From: Hymenobacter daecheongensis DSM 21074
Lineage (GTDB): Bacteria; Bacteroidota; Bacteroidia; Cytophagales; Hymenobacteraceae
Assembly (NCBI RefSeq): GCF_900141805.1
Contig: NZ_FQYN01000001.1
Location: 62,001 to 126,000, forward strand
Direction of reading: 5' to 3'
DNA: 64,000 nt
Made by a program: the position numbers and the translations under genes. A model generated the notes under the pieces. The model was not told where the DNA came from. It saw nothing but the letters and a program-made list of their open reading frames with translations, and searched no databases. This document shows, one piece after another, positions 32,896 to 40,971 of this stretch (its first letter is position 1; every line of letters starts with the position of its first letter).

Positions 32896-33237
32896 TCACC
32901 CCAACCGCAACAGCAATAGCCCAAACTCCGTCTGCTCCCCCAAAAACTCCCGAAGCTGCGGCAGCTTGGCCAGCAGGAACTCCGCCAGCTTAGCCGCGGG
33001 CACCTGCGCGTTCTGTATGGCCACCACACGGGGCGGAAATCCCTCGGTAATCACCAGCCGCAGGAAATCTTCATCCTTGGTTACAATATCATAGCCATGT
33101 TGGCGGGCGTAGCGCCAGATAGTGGTATCCGGGCTGTTCGCCAGGCCCACGTCGCGTACGTGCAACACCGCCGCGCAGTGCGGGCGCAAGTAGGCTGCTA
33201 AGCGCCACGATATATTTTCGTCCAACAGTAGCCGCAT
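32896..33237 (-). CDS. DUF5615 PIN-like toxin
   Basis: A 113-residue protein with the family start MRLLLDENISWRLAAYL and the acidic signature IVTKDEDFLRL. These supply Asp6, Glu7 and the later Asp/Glu residues of a PIN-like metal-dependent RNase site. It follows the DUF433 gene by 6 bp, the usual toxin-antitoxin order. Predicted role: RNA cleavage when the antitoxin is lost. Not tested; some members may be inactive. Confidence 0.82.
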   Translation of the reverse strand: MRLLLDENISWRLAAYLRPHCAAVLHVRDVGLANSPDTTIWRYARQHGYDIVTKDEDFLRLVITEGFPPRVVAIQNAQVPAAKLAEFLLAKLPQLREFLGEQTEFGLLLLRLG

Positions 33238-33243
33238 GCTTAC

Positions 33244-33477
33244 TTACGCCACGGAAAGCAGCACCACGCTTTCCTTATAGGCCGCATATAGCAAACAAGC
33301 CCGCACCTGCTCCGGACCGATGGCTGGGAAATCCTCCTGAATATCGGCTGTGCTCATGCCATTGGCCAGCATTTCCAGCACCTCCGCCACCGTAGTGCGT
33401 GTGCCCTTCACCACCGGCTTGCCAAAGCGCACCTGCGGATTCAGTTCGATGTAAGCAGAAATAGCGGTAGCATCCAT
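33244..33477 (-). CDS. DUF433 antitoxin (VapB-like helix-turn-helix)
   Basis: A 77-residue protein from ATG 33477. IELNPQVRFGKPVVKGTRTT is the DUF433 hallmark, followed by VAEVLEMLANGMSTADIQEDF, the helix-turn-helix that binds its own promoter, and a C-terminal helix (GPEQVRACLLYAAYKE) expected to wrap the toxin. It is the first gene of a two-gene operon with the DUF5615 toxin. The open frame upstream to 33564 lacks family similarity. Confidence 0.85.
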   Translation of the reverse strand: MDATAISAYIELNPQVRFGKPVVKGTRTTVAEVLEMLANGMSTADIQEDFPAIGPEQVRACLLYAAYKESVVLLSVA

Positions 33478-33636
33478 AGCAGTACAAGTTAGCGGGTCGT
33501 TTCTAAACTTAATCAAAAAGCAGTCGATAGCTGTACGCAATACCAGCTGTCCCGGCCCCAACAAGCGTACGAACCCGGAGCTTTTCCGGCTCCCGGTTGT
33601 TGCTTCTTCATCCGTGTACCCTTATCCGCGTCTGCC

Positions 33637-34203
33637 GTGCATACCATTGAGCCGCATTACAACTGGATTGACCAGTACTCCGCCTCCGAAGACCCCCGCT
33701 CCCCCCTCTTCGAAGCCGAAAACAGCCTCGACACCTTCACCAATACCATCTACGGCTACTACATCCACCCCCAGTGGGACAGCCTCGACTCCGACACGCT
33801 CTTTCTCAAAATTCTGTTTGTCGACTACGACGAGGGCATCGGCATCATCGAGCTGCTCGGCGAGTGGAACGACGCCATCGAAAACGACGTGATGCAGCTC
33901 AAGCGCAACATCATTGATCTGATGGTGCACGAAGGCATCCGCAAGTTCATCCTCGTGGGCGAAAACGTGTTCAACTTCCACGGCTCCGACGACAGCTACT
34001 ACGAAGAGTGGTTCGAAGACGTGGAAGACGGCTGGATTGCCGGCCTCAACTTCGCCGAGCACGTCATCCGCGAAATGCGCCAGTACAACGTAGACAGCTA
34101 CATCAACTTCGGCGGCCAGCTCGACGAACTCCCCTGGCGCACCTACGCCCCCCGCAAGCTCTTCAAGGCTGTGGATAAGATTATTGGGCACCGCCTGGGG
34201 TAG
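33637..34203 (+). CDS. Conserved acidic hypothetical protein
   Basis: A 188-residue soluble protein with a GTG start (MHTIEPHYNWIDQYSASEDP). It is rich in Asp, Glu, Tyr and Trp (SDDSYYEEWFEDVEDGW). Predicted alpha/beta pattern with no signal peptide or membrane segment. It reads like a conserved Cytophagales protein, but I cannot assign a domain. It stands alone, convergent with a small lipoprotein gene, and ends in a strong bidirectional terminator. Confidence 0.7.
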   Translation: MHTIEPHYNWIDQYSASEDPRSPLFEAENSLDTFTNTIYGYYIHPQWDSLDSDTLFLKILFVDYDEGIGIIELLGEWNDAIENDVMQLKRNIIDLMVHEGIRKFILVGENVFNFHGSDDSYYEEWFEDVEDGWIAGLNFAEHVIREMRQYNVDSYINFGGQLDELPWRTYAPRKLFKAVDKIIGHRLG

Positions 34204-34216
34204 GAGCCTGCCGCAA

Positions 34217-34255
34217 ACAAAAAAAAGAGCCTCTCCGCCAGGGAGAGGCTCTTTT
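34217..34255. terminator. Bidirectional terminator
   Basis: AAAAGAGCCTCTCC (34223-34236) and GGAGAGGCTCTTTT (34242-34255) form a perfect 14-bp stem with A and T tracts on both sides, between convergent genes ending at 34203 (+) and 34279 (-). Confidence 0.9.
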
Positions 34256-34278
34256 GACAAGCCTGAAAGGCCGGGAAA

Positions 34279-34527
34279 CTACTTAACTTCCTGAGCGGGA
34301 GTCTCGGTAGCAGCGGGCATCTTGTCAGCCGACTCTTCCATAGCGTCAGCCTTGTTGTCGGCCGAGTCACGTACGGCATCAGCCTGATCTTCCATAGCGT
34401 CAGCTTTGGCTTCGCCAGCAGCTTCTACGTTTTCAGCAGCCTGCTCGGTAGCCTCTTCTTTCTTGCTCTCGCAAGAAGAGAACGACAGGGAAACAGCAGC
34501 CAGGGCGAGGAAAAGAACTTTTTTCAT
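34279..34527 (-). CDS. Small Ala/Asp/Glu-rich lipoprotein
   Basis: An 82-residue protein with lipoprotein signal MKKVLFLALAAVSLSFSSC (Cys19). The mature part is a heptad-like, highly charged helix with repeated KADAMEDQADAV / KADAMEESADKM units, expected to form an extended coiled coil. It may be a Lpp-like or stress-induced envelope peptide; function is unproven. The leader upstream (34528-34671) is AT-rich with no obvious consensus promoter. Confidence 0.75.
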   Translation of the reverse strand: MKKVLFLALAAVSLSFSSCESKKEEATEQAAENVEAAGEAKADAMEDQADAVRDSADNKADAMEESADKMPAATETPAQEVK

Positions 34528-34671
34528 GATGAGGGTTTGTTGGGGAAATGAAAATTCGATTGGGAGTGAAGTAAGCGGCTCGCCGCGAAATTCAGGGGTT
34601 TATACTAACCTCAACTGAAGGTAACCCGGCGCGGGAGAAAAATATTTCGCCCTTTTGGTATCCTCAGCCAC

Positions 34672-34774
34672 CAGCCCGTCATGCTGAGCTTGTCGAAGCA
34701 TCTCTACCACGCCGTTTGGGTGGTAACTCAACGAAGCGGTAGAGATGCTTCGACAAGCTCAGCATGACGGGCTG
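34672..34774. repeat. 103-bp palindrome with 37-bp perfect arms
   Basis: The left arm (34672-34708) begins CAGCCCGTCATGCTGAGCTT and continues GTCGAAGCATCTCTACC; the right arm (34738-34774) is its exact complement. It sits 18 bp beyond the der stop (34793). A degenerate half (CGTCATGCCGAG...GAAGCACGAAGG) is visible near 25180-25206. Confidence 0.88.
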
Positions 34775-34792
34775 ATAATAGGTAATGCCAGT

Positions 34793-36115
34793 TTACTTCT
34801 TGCGGAAAATAACGCCAATCGGGACGCCTTCGAAGCCGAAGTTTTCGCGCAGGCGATTTTCCAGGTAGCGCACGTAGGAGTCGCGCACGTACTGGGGCAG
34901 GTTGCAGAAGAAGGCAAACACCGGGTTGTGCGTGGGCAGCTGCGTCACGTACTTAATACGCACCATCTTACCCTTCACGGATGGTGGCTGGTGCTCCTCA
35001 ATGGCGCGCAGCATCACCTCGTTCAGCTGCGAAGTCGGGATTTTCTTGGTCTTGTTCGCATACACCTGAATGGCCGTTTCAATGGCCTTGTGCACACGCT
35101 GCTTGGTCGTAACGGAGGTGAAAATGATGGGCGGATAGGCAATTGGCGCAATCTTCTCCAGAATTTCCTCCTCGATTTTCTTGGTCGTGTTGGTTTCCTT
35201 ATCCTCGATGAGGTCCCACTTGTTCACCAGAATCACGATGCCTTTGCGGTTCTTGTCGGCCAGGGCGATGATGTTCACGTCCTGAGCCTCAATGCCGCGG
35301 GTAGCATCCAGCATCACGATGCAGACGTCGGACTCTTCCATGGCCCGGATGGAGCGCAGCACGGAATAGAATTCGATGTCCTCCTTCACCTTGGTCTTGC
35401 GGCGCAATCCGGCGGTGTCAATCAGGATAAACTCGTTGCCGAAGGCGTTGTAGCGCGTCTTGATGGCATCCCGCGTGGTGCCGGCAATATCGGTCACGAT
35501 GGTGCGCTCCTCGCCCAGCAGCAGGTTTACCAAGCTCGACTTGCCCACGTTCGGGCGGCCGACCACGGCAATCTTGGGCAGGCCTTCGTCCTGCACTTCT
35601 TCCCATGGATCCTCGAAGTGCGACACCACGGCATCGAGCAAATCGCCGGTGCCGGAGCCGCTCTGCGAGCTGATGGTGAAGATGTCGCCGTCGCCCACGC
35701 CGAGGGCATAGAACTCGCCGGCCGCGTGGGCGCGGGCGTTGGTATCAGCCTTGTTGCCAACGATGTAAATCGGCTTTTTGCCCTGGTAGCGGCGCAGCAC
35801 GTTGGCAAACTCCTCGTCGAGGCCGTGCATACCGGCTTCCACGTCGACCATGAACAAAACCACATCGGCCTCATCAATGGCCAGCTTTACCTGGCGGCGG
35901 ATGCTTTCCTCGAACACGTCGTCGGAGCCGTGTACGTAGCCGCCGGTGTCGATGACCGTGAAGTGCTTCCCGATCCAGTCGCCGTAGCCGTAGTGCCGGT
36001 CGCGGGTTACGCCGCTCTGGTTGTCCATGATGGCCTTGCGCTGGCCAACCAGGCGGTTGAAAAGGGTGGATTTGCCCACGTTCGGGCGCCCCACAATGGC
36101 AATGGTATTCTTCAT
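34793..36115 (-). CDS. der: Ribosome assembly GTPase Der (EngA)
   Basis: A 440-residue protein from ATG 36115, with two tandem GTPase domains. G domain 1 has GRPNVGKST, DTGG and NKAD; G domain 2 has GRPNVGKSS, DTAGLRRK and NKWD. A C-terminal KH-like domain contacts 23S rRNA (MVRIKYVTQLPTHNPVFAFF). Der is needed for 50S maturation. The 10 extra in-frame residues upstream are not conserved. It is encoded near era on the same strand, separated by a palindromic repeat. Confidence 0.95.
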   Translation of the reverse strand: MKNTIAIVGRPNVGKSTLFNRLVGQRKAIMDNQSGVTRDRHYGYGDWIGKHFTVIDTGGYVHGSDDVFEESIRRQVKLAIDEADVVLFMVDVEAGMHGLDEEFANVLRRYQGKKPIYIVGNKADTNARAHAAGEFYALGVGDGDIFTISSQSGSGTGDLLDAVVSHFEDPWEEVQDEGLPKIAVVGRPNVGKSSLVNLLLGEERTIVTDIAGTTRDAIKTRYNAFGNEFILIDTAGLRRKTKVKEDIEFYSVLRSIRAMEESDVCIVMLDATRGIEAQDVNIIALADKNRKGIVILVNKWDLIEDKETNTTKKIEEEILEKIAPIAYPPIIFTSVTTKQRVHKAIETAIQVYANKTKKIPTSQLNEVMLRAIEEHQPPSVKGKMVRIKYVTQLPTHNPVFAFFCNLPQYVRDSYVRYLENRLRENFGFEGVPIGVIFRKK

Positions 36116-36190
36116 ACGTCTGACTCCAGCCGCCGGCCCGACCAAGTTCGGCAGTGCCCGGAGTAGTTAAGTGAATGTGAGGTCGGAAAG

Positions 36191-36295
36191 TGGTGAGTTG
36201 GTGACTTAGTGATTTAGTGAGTTTGCTGCTCTAGCTGCGCATATGGCGCAAGCCGAACAGCAAACTCACTAAATCACTAAGTCACCAACTCACCA
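36191..36295. repeat. 105-bp palindrome with 38-bp perfect arms abutting the era stop codon
   Basis: The left arm (36191-36228) begins TGGTGAGTTGGTGACTTAGT and continues GATTTAGTGAGTTTGCTG; the right arm (36258-36295) is its exact complement. It ends on the base before the minus-strand era stop codon (36296-36298). Each arm is built from short GTGA/TTAGTGA words. Confidence 0.88.
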
Positions 36296-37195
36296 TTATT
36301 GCTTATACCCAAACTTATTCAGCGCTTTGGGGTCGGTGCGCCAGTTTTCGTTGACTTTGACGTAGGTTTCGAGGAAGACCTGCTTGTTGAAGAACTTCTC
36401 CATTTCCTCGCGGGCCCAGATGCCAACTTTCTTCAAAGCCGCGCCTTTCTGCCCGATAATGATGCCCTTCTGGCTGGCCCGCTCCACGTAGATGACGGCC
36501 CGGACGTGGATGATGGTTTCTTCCTCCTTGAACTCCTCGATTTCGACCTCGCAGCTATACGGAACTTCTTTTTTATAGAGCTTGAAGATCTTCTCCCGAA
36601 TCATTTCGGCGGCGAAGAAGCGCTCCGGCTTGTCGGTCATCTCATCCTTGGGGTAATAGGCCGGATGCTCGGGCAGGTAGCCCAGAATCAGGTCGAGCAG
36701 CTCGCCGGTGCCGAACTTTTCCAGCGCCGAGATGGGCAATACGCGGGCCGCGTTGGGCAGTTGCTCGCGCCAGTAGTCCACCTTGGCTTCCACCACGGCC
36801 TGGTCGGCCTGGTCGATTTTGTTGACGAGCAGCAGAATCGGCGTGTCCACCATCTTGCGCAGGCGCTCCACTACCGGCTCCTCGTCGTGCTTTTCGTAGA
36901 TGTCCGTCACGAACAACACCACGTCGGCATCTTCCAACGATGAGTACACGAACGACATCATGGCGTTGTGCAGCTCGTATTTGGGCTGAATGATGCCGGG
37001 CGTGTCGGAGTACACCAGCTGAAAGTCGTCGCCGTTCAGGATGCCCAGAATGCGGTGGCGCGTGGTCTGGGCCTTGCTGGTCACGATGCTGAGCCGCTCG
37101 CCCATCAGCGCGTTCATCAGCGTCGACTTGCCCACGTTGGGTTTGCCGATAATACTCACAAAGCCAGCACGGTGCGGTTTAGGTTCAGTCGTCAT
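36296..37195 (-). CDS. era: GTPase Era
   Basis: A 299-residue protein. The GTPase motifs are GKPNVGKST (G1), DTPGI (G3) and NKID (G4). The C-terminal KH domain has IIIGQKGAALKKVG. Era binds the 3' end of 16S rRNA and assists 30S assembly. Start ATG 37195. Divergent from hemH. The stop codon is directly flanked by the 105-bp palindrome. Confidence 0.96.
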   Translation of the reverse strand: MTTEPKPHRAGFVSIIGKPNVGKSTLMNALMGERLSIVTSKAQTTRHRILGILNGDDFQLVYSDTPGIIQPKYELHNAMMSFVYSSLEDADVVLFVTDIYEKHDEEPVVERLRKMVDTPILLLVNKIDQADQAVVEAKVDYWREQLPNAARVLPISALEKFGTGELLDLILGYLPEHPAYYPKDEMTDKPERFFAAEMIREKIFKLYKKEVPYSCEVEIEEFKEEETIIHVRAVIYVERASQKGIIIGQKGAALKKVGIWAREEMEKFFNKQVFLETYVKVNENWRTDPKALNKFGYKQ

Positions 37196-37401
37196 TTCCA
37201 GTTCTGAAATTGGGCCCGCAAAGGTACGACTTTTACGCCGCCGCTCCGATAGATCCTAAAACATAGCGGCCAGCAAGATTGTCTGCCCTGCAAAGTTTCA
37301 CTTCGCCGCGCGTTGTGCGACCTTTGCAGCCGCCTTACCCGTCGTTTGCCGGCGGCCGGATTCTCCGGTCGCGCAGCGGCCCTTTGTGTTATTCTCCGTT
37401 T

Positions 37402-38445
37402 ATGTCCGCTCCCGCCTCCGCCCAACGCCGCATCGGCGTGCTGCTCGTCAACCTCGGCACGCCCGACTCGCCCCAGACGCCCGACGTGCGGCGCTACCTG
37501 AATGAATTCCTCACCGATGGCCGCGTGGTGGATATGCCGGCCGCTATCCGCTACCCGCTGTTTCGCGGGCTGGTTGTGCCGCTGCGGGCCCCGAAATCGG
37601 CTAAAATCTACCAGGAGCTCTGGACGGAGCGCGGCTCGCCCCTGCTTTTCCACGGCCTCGACCTGCAGAAGAAAGTGCAGGAGCAGCTGGGCCCGAACTA
37701 CGTGGTGGCGTTCGGGATGCGCTACCAGAACCCGAGCATTGAGAAGGCGCTGGCGGAGCTGCGCGACGCGGCCGTGGAGCGCATTATCGTGCTGCCGCTG
37801 TTTCCGCAGTATGCGGCGGCCAGCACAGGCTCGGTGCAGCAGAAGGTGATGGAACTCGTGAGCAAGTGGTGGGTAGTGCCGAGCATCAGCTTCATCAGCA
37901 CGTTTACCGATAATCCGGGCTTTATCGGCACCATCGTCACGCTGGGCAAGGCCGAAATGGCCAAGCGTGACTACGACCACATCGTGTTCAGCTACCACGG
38001 CATCCCGGAGCGGCACGTGCTAAAGGGCAGCCACAACGGCTACTGCAAGCTAGGCAACTGCTGCGCCAGCTACAACAAGAACAACCGCTACTGCTACCGC
38101 GCCCAGTGCTTCGAAACCTCGCGTCTGGTGGCCGCCGGCCTGGGACTCTCGCCGGAGCAGTACACGGTAGCCTTCCAGAGCCGCCTGCAAAGCCGCCTGC
38201 GCGACCCATGGCTGCAGCCCTACACCGACGAAGTGCTGAAGGAAATGCCCGCCAAAGGCCTCAAAAACGTGCTGGCCTTCAGCCCTGCCTTCGTCGCTGA
38301 TTGCCTGGAAACGACCATCGAAGTCGGCTCCGAGTTCAAGGAGCTATTCGAAGAAGCCGGCGGCAACCATTGGCAACTGGTGCCTTCGCTGAACTCGCAT
38401 CCGCAATGGGTGGATGCCGTGGTGGGGATGGTGAAGGAGAATTAA
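37402..38445 (+). CDS. hemH: Ferrochelatase
   Basis: A 347-residue enzyme that inserts Fe2+ into protoporphyrin IX, the last step of heme synthesis. Family motifs are GVLLVNLGTPDSP, the catalytic His in FSYHGIPERH, and AFSPAFVADCLETT. A Cys-rich insertion follows the His (GYCKLGNCCASYNKNNRYC, then YRAQC: six Cys within about 22 residues), suggesting a metal or [2Fe-2S] site of the kind known in some ferrochelatases. I choose ATG 37402; the frame extends 123 nt upstream without family similarity. Confidence 0.94.
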   Translation: MSAPASAQRRIGVLLVNLGTPDSPQTPDVRRYLNEFLTDGRVVDMPAAIRYPLFRGLVVPLRAPKSAKIYQELWTERGSPLLFHGLDLQKKVQEQLGPNYVVAFGMRYQNPSIEKALAELRDAAVERIIVLPLFPQYAAASTGSVQQKVMELVSKWWVVPSISFISTFTDNPGFIGTIVTLGKAEMAKRDYDHIVFSYHGIPERHVLKGSHNGYCKLGNCCASYNKNNRYCYRAQCFETSRLVAAGLGLSPEQYTVAFQSRLQSRLRDPWLQPYTDEVLKEMPAKGLKNVLAFSPAFVADCLETTIEVGSEFKELFEEAGGNHWQLVPSLNSHPQWVDAVVGMVKEN

Positions 38446-38456
38446 TTCTCGCCGCG

Positions 38457-38618
38457 GAACAGCCGCAGCGCGGCGGCAGATTTGTAGAATCGAAGCAGAA
38501 AAAAGGTGAAAGCCGCGAAGCGGTGGCAGAAACGCCCGAGCGGCTCTGTCACCGCTTCGCGGCTTTTTTGTGCAGCTGCGTTTACTACTACAAATCTGTC
38601 GTCGCGCAGCGGCTGTTC
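38457..38618. repeat. 162-bp nested palindrome including the hemH terminator
   Basis: The outer arms GAACAGCCGCAGCGCGGCGG... (38457-38487) and ...CGCGCAGCGGCTGTTC (38588-38618) pair with two mismatches. The inner hairpin AAAGCCGCGAAGCGGTG / CACCGCTTCGCGGCTTTTTT (38509-38567) looks like an intrinsic terminator. It starts 12 bp after the hemH stop. Confidence 0.82.
38509..38567 (+). terminator. hemH terminator inside the nested palindrome
   Basis: A 22-bp stem (AAAGCCGCGAAGCGGTGGCA with TGTCACCGCTTCGCGGCTTT, one mismatch) followed by TTTT on the plus strand. It probably also works for the minus-strand gene ending at 38673. Confidence 0.75.
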
Positions 38619-38672
38619 AGCTACGCCGTTCAACTGATCGGCACTGACTGAAAAGCGCCGCACCAAAGCTGT

Positions 38673-39161
38673 TTAGCTGCCCTCGCCCAGCCGGCGGCGC
38701 TGATAAAAGCGCTGGTCGTTGTAAGAATCCTGGTCGTAGAAACTGCCGGGGCCGGCAGCGGGCAGCGGCAGTTTCAAAGAGCGCAACATGGCTTCTTCGT
38801 ACTCCCGGGTTATCTGGATTTCGACGTAGGGCGGGTACTCCAGCACCGATTCCTGGGTAAGTGAGGTCACGAATACGTTGTCGCCATCCTCATCCAAAGC
38901 GGCCACGCCGATGGGCAGCAGAATGTGGCGCTCGTGCTCATTAATCTGCAGCGCGGCATCCAGCTCAATATCGAGGTAGCGCACCTTCAAGGCCTGGGAG
39001 TCCACAATCAACTCGAACACTTCGCCGAACTTCTTGCCGTCGCCGCCCCGCACCGACCAGCCGCGCACGTCGGGGTTGCCATCGGCCACTTCAAACTCGG
39101 TCAGGTCGCGCAGGCGGCGCAGGTGCATGCCATCGGCAGAGGGAATAGTGGTATTTTCCAT
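38673..39161 (-). CDS. PRC-barrel domain protein
   Basis: A 162-residue soluble protein. Residues 30-100 (NPDVRGWSVRGGDGKKFGEV, FELIVDSQALKVRYLDIEL) match the PRC-barrel fold found in photosynthetic reaction-centre H subunits and RimM, here a general stress- or envelope-linked module. The C-terminus is Arg/Tyr/Asp-rich and disordered. It follows the Ala-rich membrane protein gene by 46 bp, so the two are probably cotranscribed. Role unknown. Confidence 0.82.
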   Translation of the reverse strand: MENTTIPSADGMHLRRLRDLTEFEVADGNPDVRGWSVRGGDGKKFGEVFELIVDSQALKVRYLDIELDAALQINEHERHILLPIGVAALDEDGDNVFVTSLTQESVLEYPPYVEIQITREYEEAMLRSLKLPLPAAGPGSFYDQDSYNDQRFYQRRRLGEGS

Positions 39162-39207
39162 GAAAAGCGGGGCGTTATGTCAATAATTCAGCACTGAGCT
39201 ACCTGGT

Positions 39208-39870
39208 TCAGGAGGCCGATTCGCTCAATGCCCGCACGATTTCGGCGGCCTTCGTGAAGAAGGCTTGCAGCTGAGGCTGATCGGCGGCCGTCTGGCGGCC
39301 CGAAAGCTGGCGGGCCTGCTCGGTCAGCTCGCTCACCGGGCCTTCCAGGTCGGGGTAGGCTTTCTGCTGCATAGCCTGCAACAGAGCCGTGACGGCTACC
39401 AGGCCGGGTTTCAGGCTGGCGTTGGCTTCATTGAGGCGGCTGGTGGCGCTGGTCAGGTCATTGCGCTTTTCGCTCACGGCGGGGTCGCGCAGGTCGGCGC
39501 GGTCGGCCAGGTCGGAGAGGGTGGCGCTGAACATTCGTAGACCGCGGCGGCCGTAGTCGGGAGTGGCGGTTTCGGCGGCAAACGCGGCCAGTTCATCGGG
39601 GGTGGCGGGAGCTTCTTCGGCAGCCATATCGGCTACGGCGGCGTTGTTGGTGCCATCGGCGGGCGGCGGGGTGGCGCGGGCAATGGCTTCAGCCTCCGCA
39701 TCGGAAACCGGAGCGGTAGTGCTGGCCGCCGGGGCAGCGGGCGTAGGCGAAGGGCCGGTATCGGAGCGCAGAAAGAAGTAGGCAATCAGACCCAATACGG
39801 CCAGGGCCAGCAGCACGAGCAGCCAGGGGCTGGGCGAGGATTTCTTGCGTTGAATGTTGATTTCGGCCAT
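39208..39870 (-). CDS. Single-pass membrane protein with Ala/Pro-rich linker
   Basis: A 220-residue protein: short basic cytoplasmic N-terminus (MAEINIQRKKSSPSP), one transmembrane helix (about 16-34, WLLVLLALAVLGLIAYFFL), an Ala/Pro/Thr-rich linker (40-100) and a helical domain of about 110 residues (LADRADLRDPAVSEKRNDLT, EANASLKPGLVAVTALLQAM). No known domain. It is cotranscribed with the PRC-barrel gene, so a joint envelope-stress role is plausible but unproven. Confidence 0.7.
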   Translation of the reverse strand: MAEINIQRKKSSPSPWLLVLLALAVLGLIAYFFLRSDTGPSPTPAAPAASTTAPVSDAEAEAIARATPPPADGTNNAAVADMAAEEAPATPDELAAFAAETATPDYGRRGLRMFSATLSDLADRADLRDPAVSEKRNDLTSATSRLNEANASLKPGLVAVTALLQAMQQKAYPDLEGPVSELTEQARQLSGRQTAADQPQLQAFFTKAAEIVRALSESAS

Positions 39871-39990
39871 GCGAGCAAACCAGTTTTAGCACGCGGCCGC
39901 CCCCATTGGCAGCCGCTCAGTGCCGAATGATACGCATTCCGCGAGAGTTGGTATGTTTACCCGAACCTTATTGGCTTCCGGCCGCTGCCT

Positions 39991-40971
39991 ATGTCCTGCG
40001 AGGAAATAATTGCCGACCTGACTGCCAGGGAGTTGCTGCCGCCCGCGCAGGCCGCCGCTATCCGCGACTATGAGCGCACCCGCCCCTTCTCGCTGCACTA
40101 CGAGCTGCGCACGCTGCTGTATCTGGGCATCGTGCTGCTCAGCGGCGGGCTGGGCGTGCTGCTCTATCAGCATCTGGATGAGCTGAGCCACGGCGTTATC
40201 ATTGCCGGGCTGGTGACTATTCTGCTGGCCTGCTTCCTGTATGCCTTCCGGCACCGCGCGCCCTTCACCTGGCAGCTCGCGCCCCCGGCCGGCGTGCTGC
40301 CCGATTATCTGCTCTTGCTGGGCTGCCTCACGTTTCTGACCCTCGAAGGCTACGTGCAGGCCCAGTACCAAGTGTTCGGCACGCGCTACGGGCTGGCGCT
40401 AATGCTGCCGGCGGTGCTGTTTTTCGCGCTAGCCTACCTGTTCGACCACCGGGGCGTGCTTTCAATGGCCATCACGGCGCTGGCGGCGTGGGTGGGCGTG
40501 AGCATCGCCCCGACTTCCGCCTTCGTGCGCAACGACTTTTCCAGCGTTGACCTCAGCGGCAGCGCCATTTTGCTGGGCCTGCTATTGCTGGGCGCGGGGC
40601 TGGCTTCCGAACGGCTAAACCGCAAGCCGCACTTCGCCTTCACCTACATTTCGCTGGGCAGCAATCTGGCCCTGCTGGCCGCCACGGCCGCGCTTTTTTC
40701 CTACCAGCGGGCTGTGCTCCCGCCCTTCGCGGCGGGCATCCTGATTCTGGCTATCAGCACCTTTCTGGTCTGGTACGCCCGCCGCACGCATTCCTACCTG
40801 TTTCTGCTGATGGGCGTGGTATATGGCTACATCGTGGTGACGTATGGGTTCTTTCAGCTGCTGGACTTTTCGGGCGGAGACTGGTTTTTGGCGAGCCTTT
40901 ACTTCCCTCTATCGGCGGCGGGCGTCGTATTTCTCTTCAAGAATATCCACAAAATTCTGCGCCAGCCATGA
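39991..40971 (+). CDS. DUF2157 integral membrane protein
   Basis: A 326-residue protein with a soluble N-terminal segment (1-38) and about nine membrane helices starting LLYLGIVLLSGGLGVLLYQH. The N-terminal pattern (LTARELLPPAQAAAIRDYE followed by the first helix pair) is that of DUF2157 proteins, which are uncharacterised. Its stop overlaps the next gene in ATGA (4 bp), implying translational coupling and perhaps a heteromeric complex. Confidence 0.8.
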   Translation: MSCEEIIADLTARELLPPAQAAAIRDYERTRPFSLHYELRTLLYLGIVLLSGGLGVLLYQHLDELSHGVIIAGLVTILLACFLYAFRHRAPFTWQLAPPAGVLPDYLLLLGCLTFLTLEGYVQAQYQVFGTRYGLALMLPAVLFFALAYLFDHRGVLSMAITALAAWVGVSIAPTSAFVRNDFSSVDLSGSAILLGLLLLGAGLASERLNRKPHFAFTYISLGSNLALLAATAALFSYQRAVLPPFAAGILILAISTFLVWYARRTHSYLFLLMGVVYGYIVVTYGFFQLLDFSGGDWFLASLYFPLSAAGVVFLFKNIHKILRQP

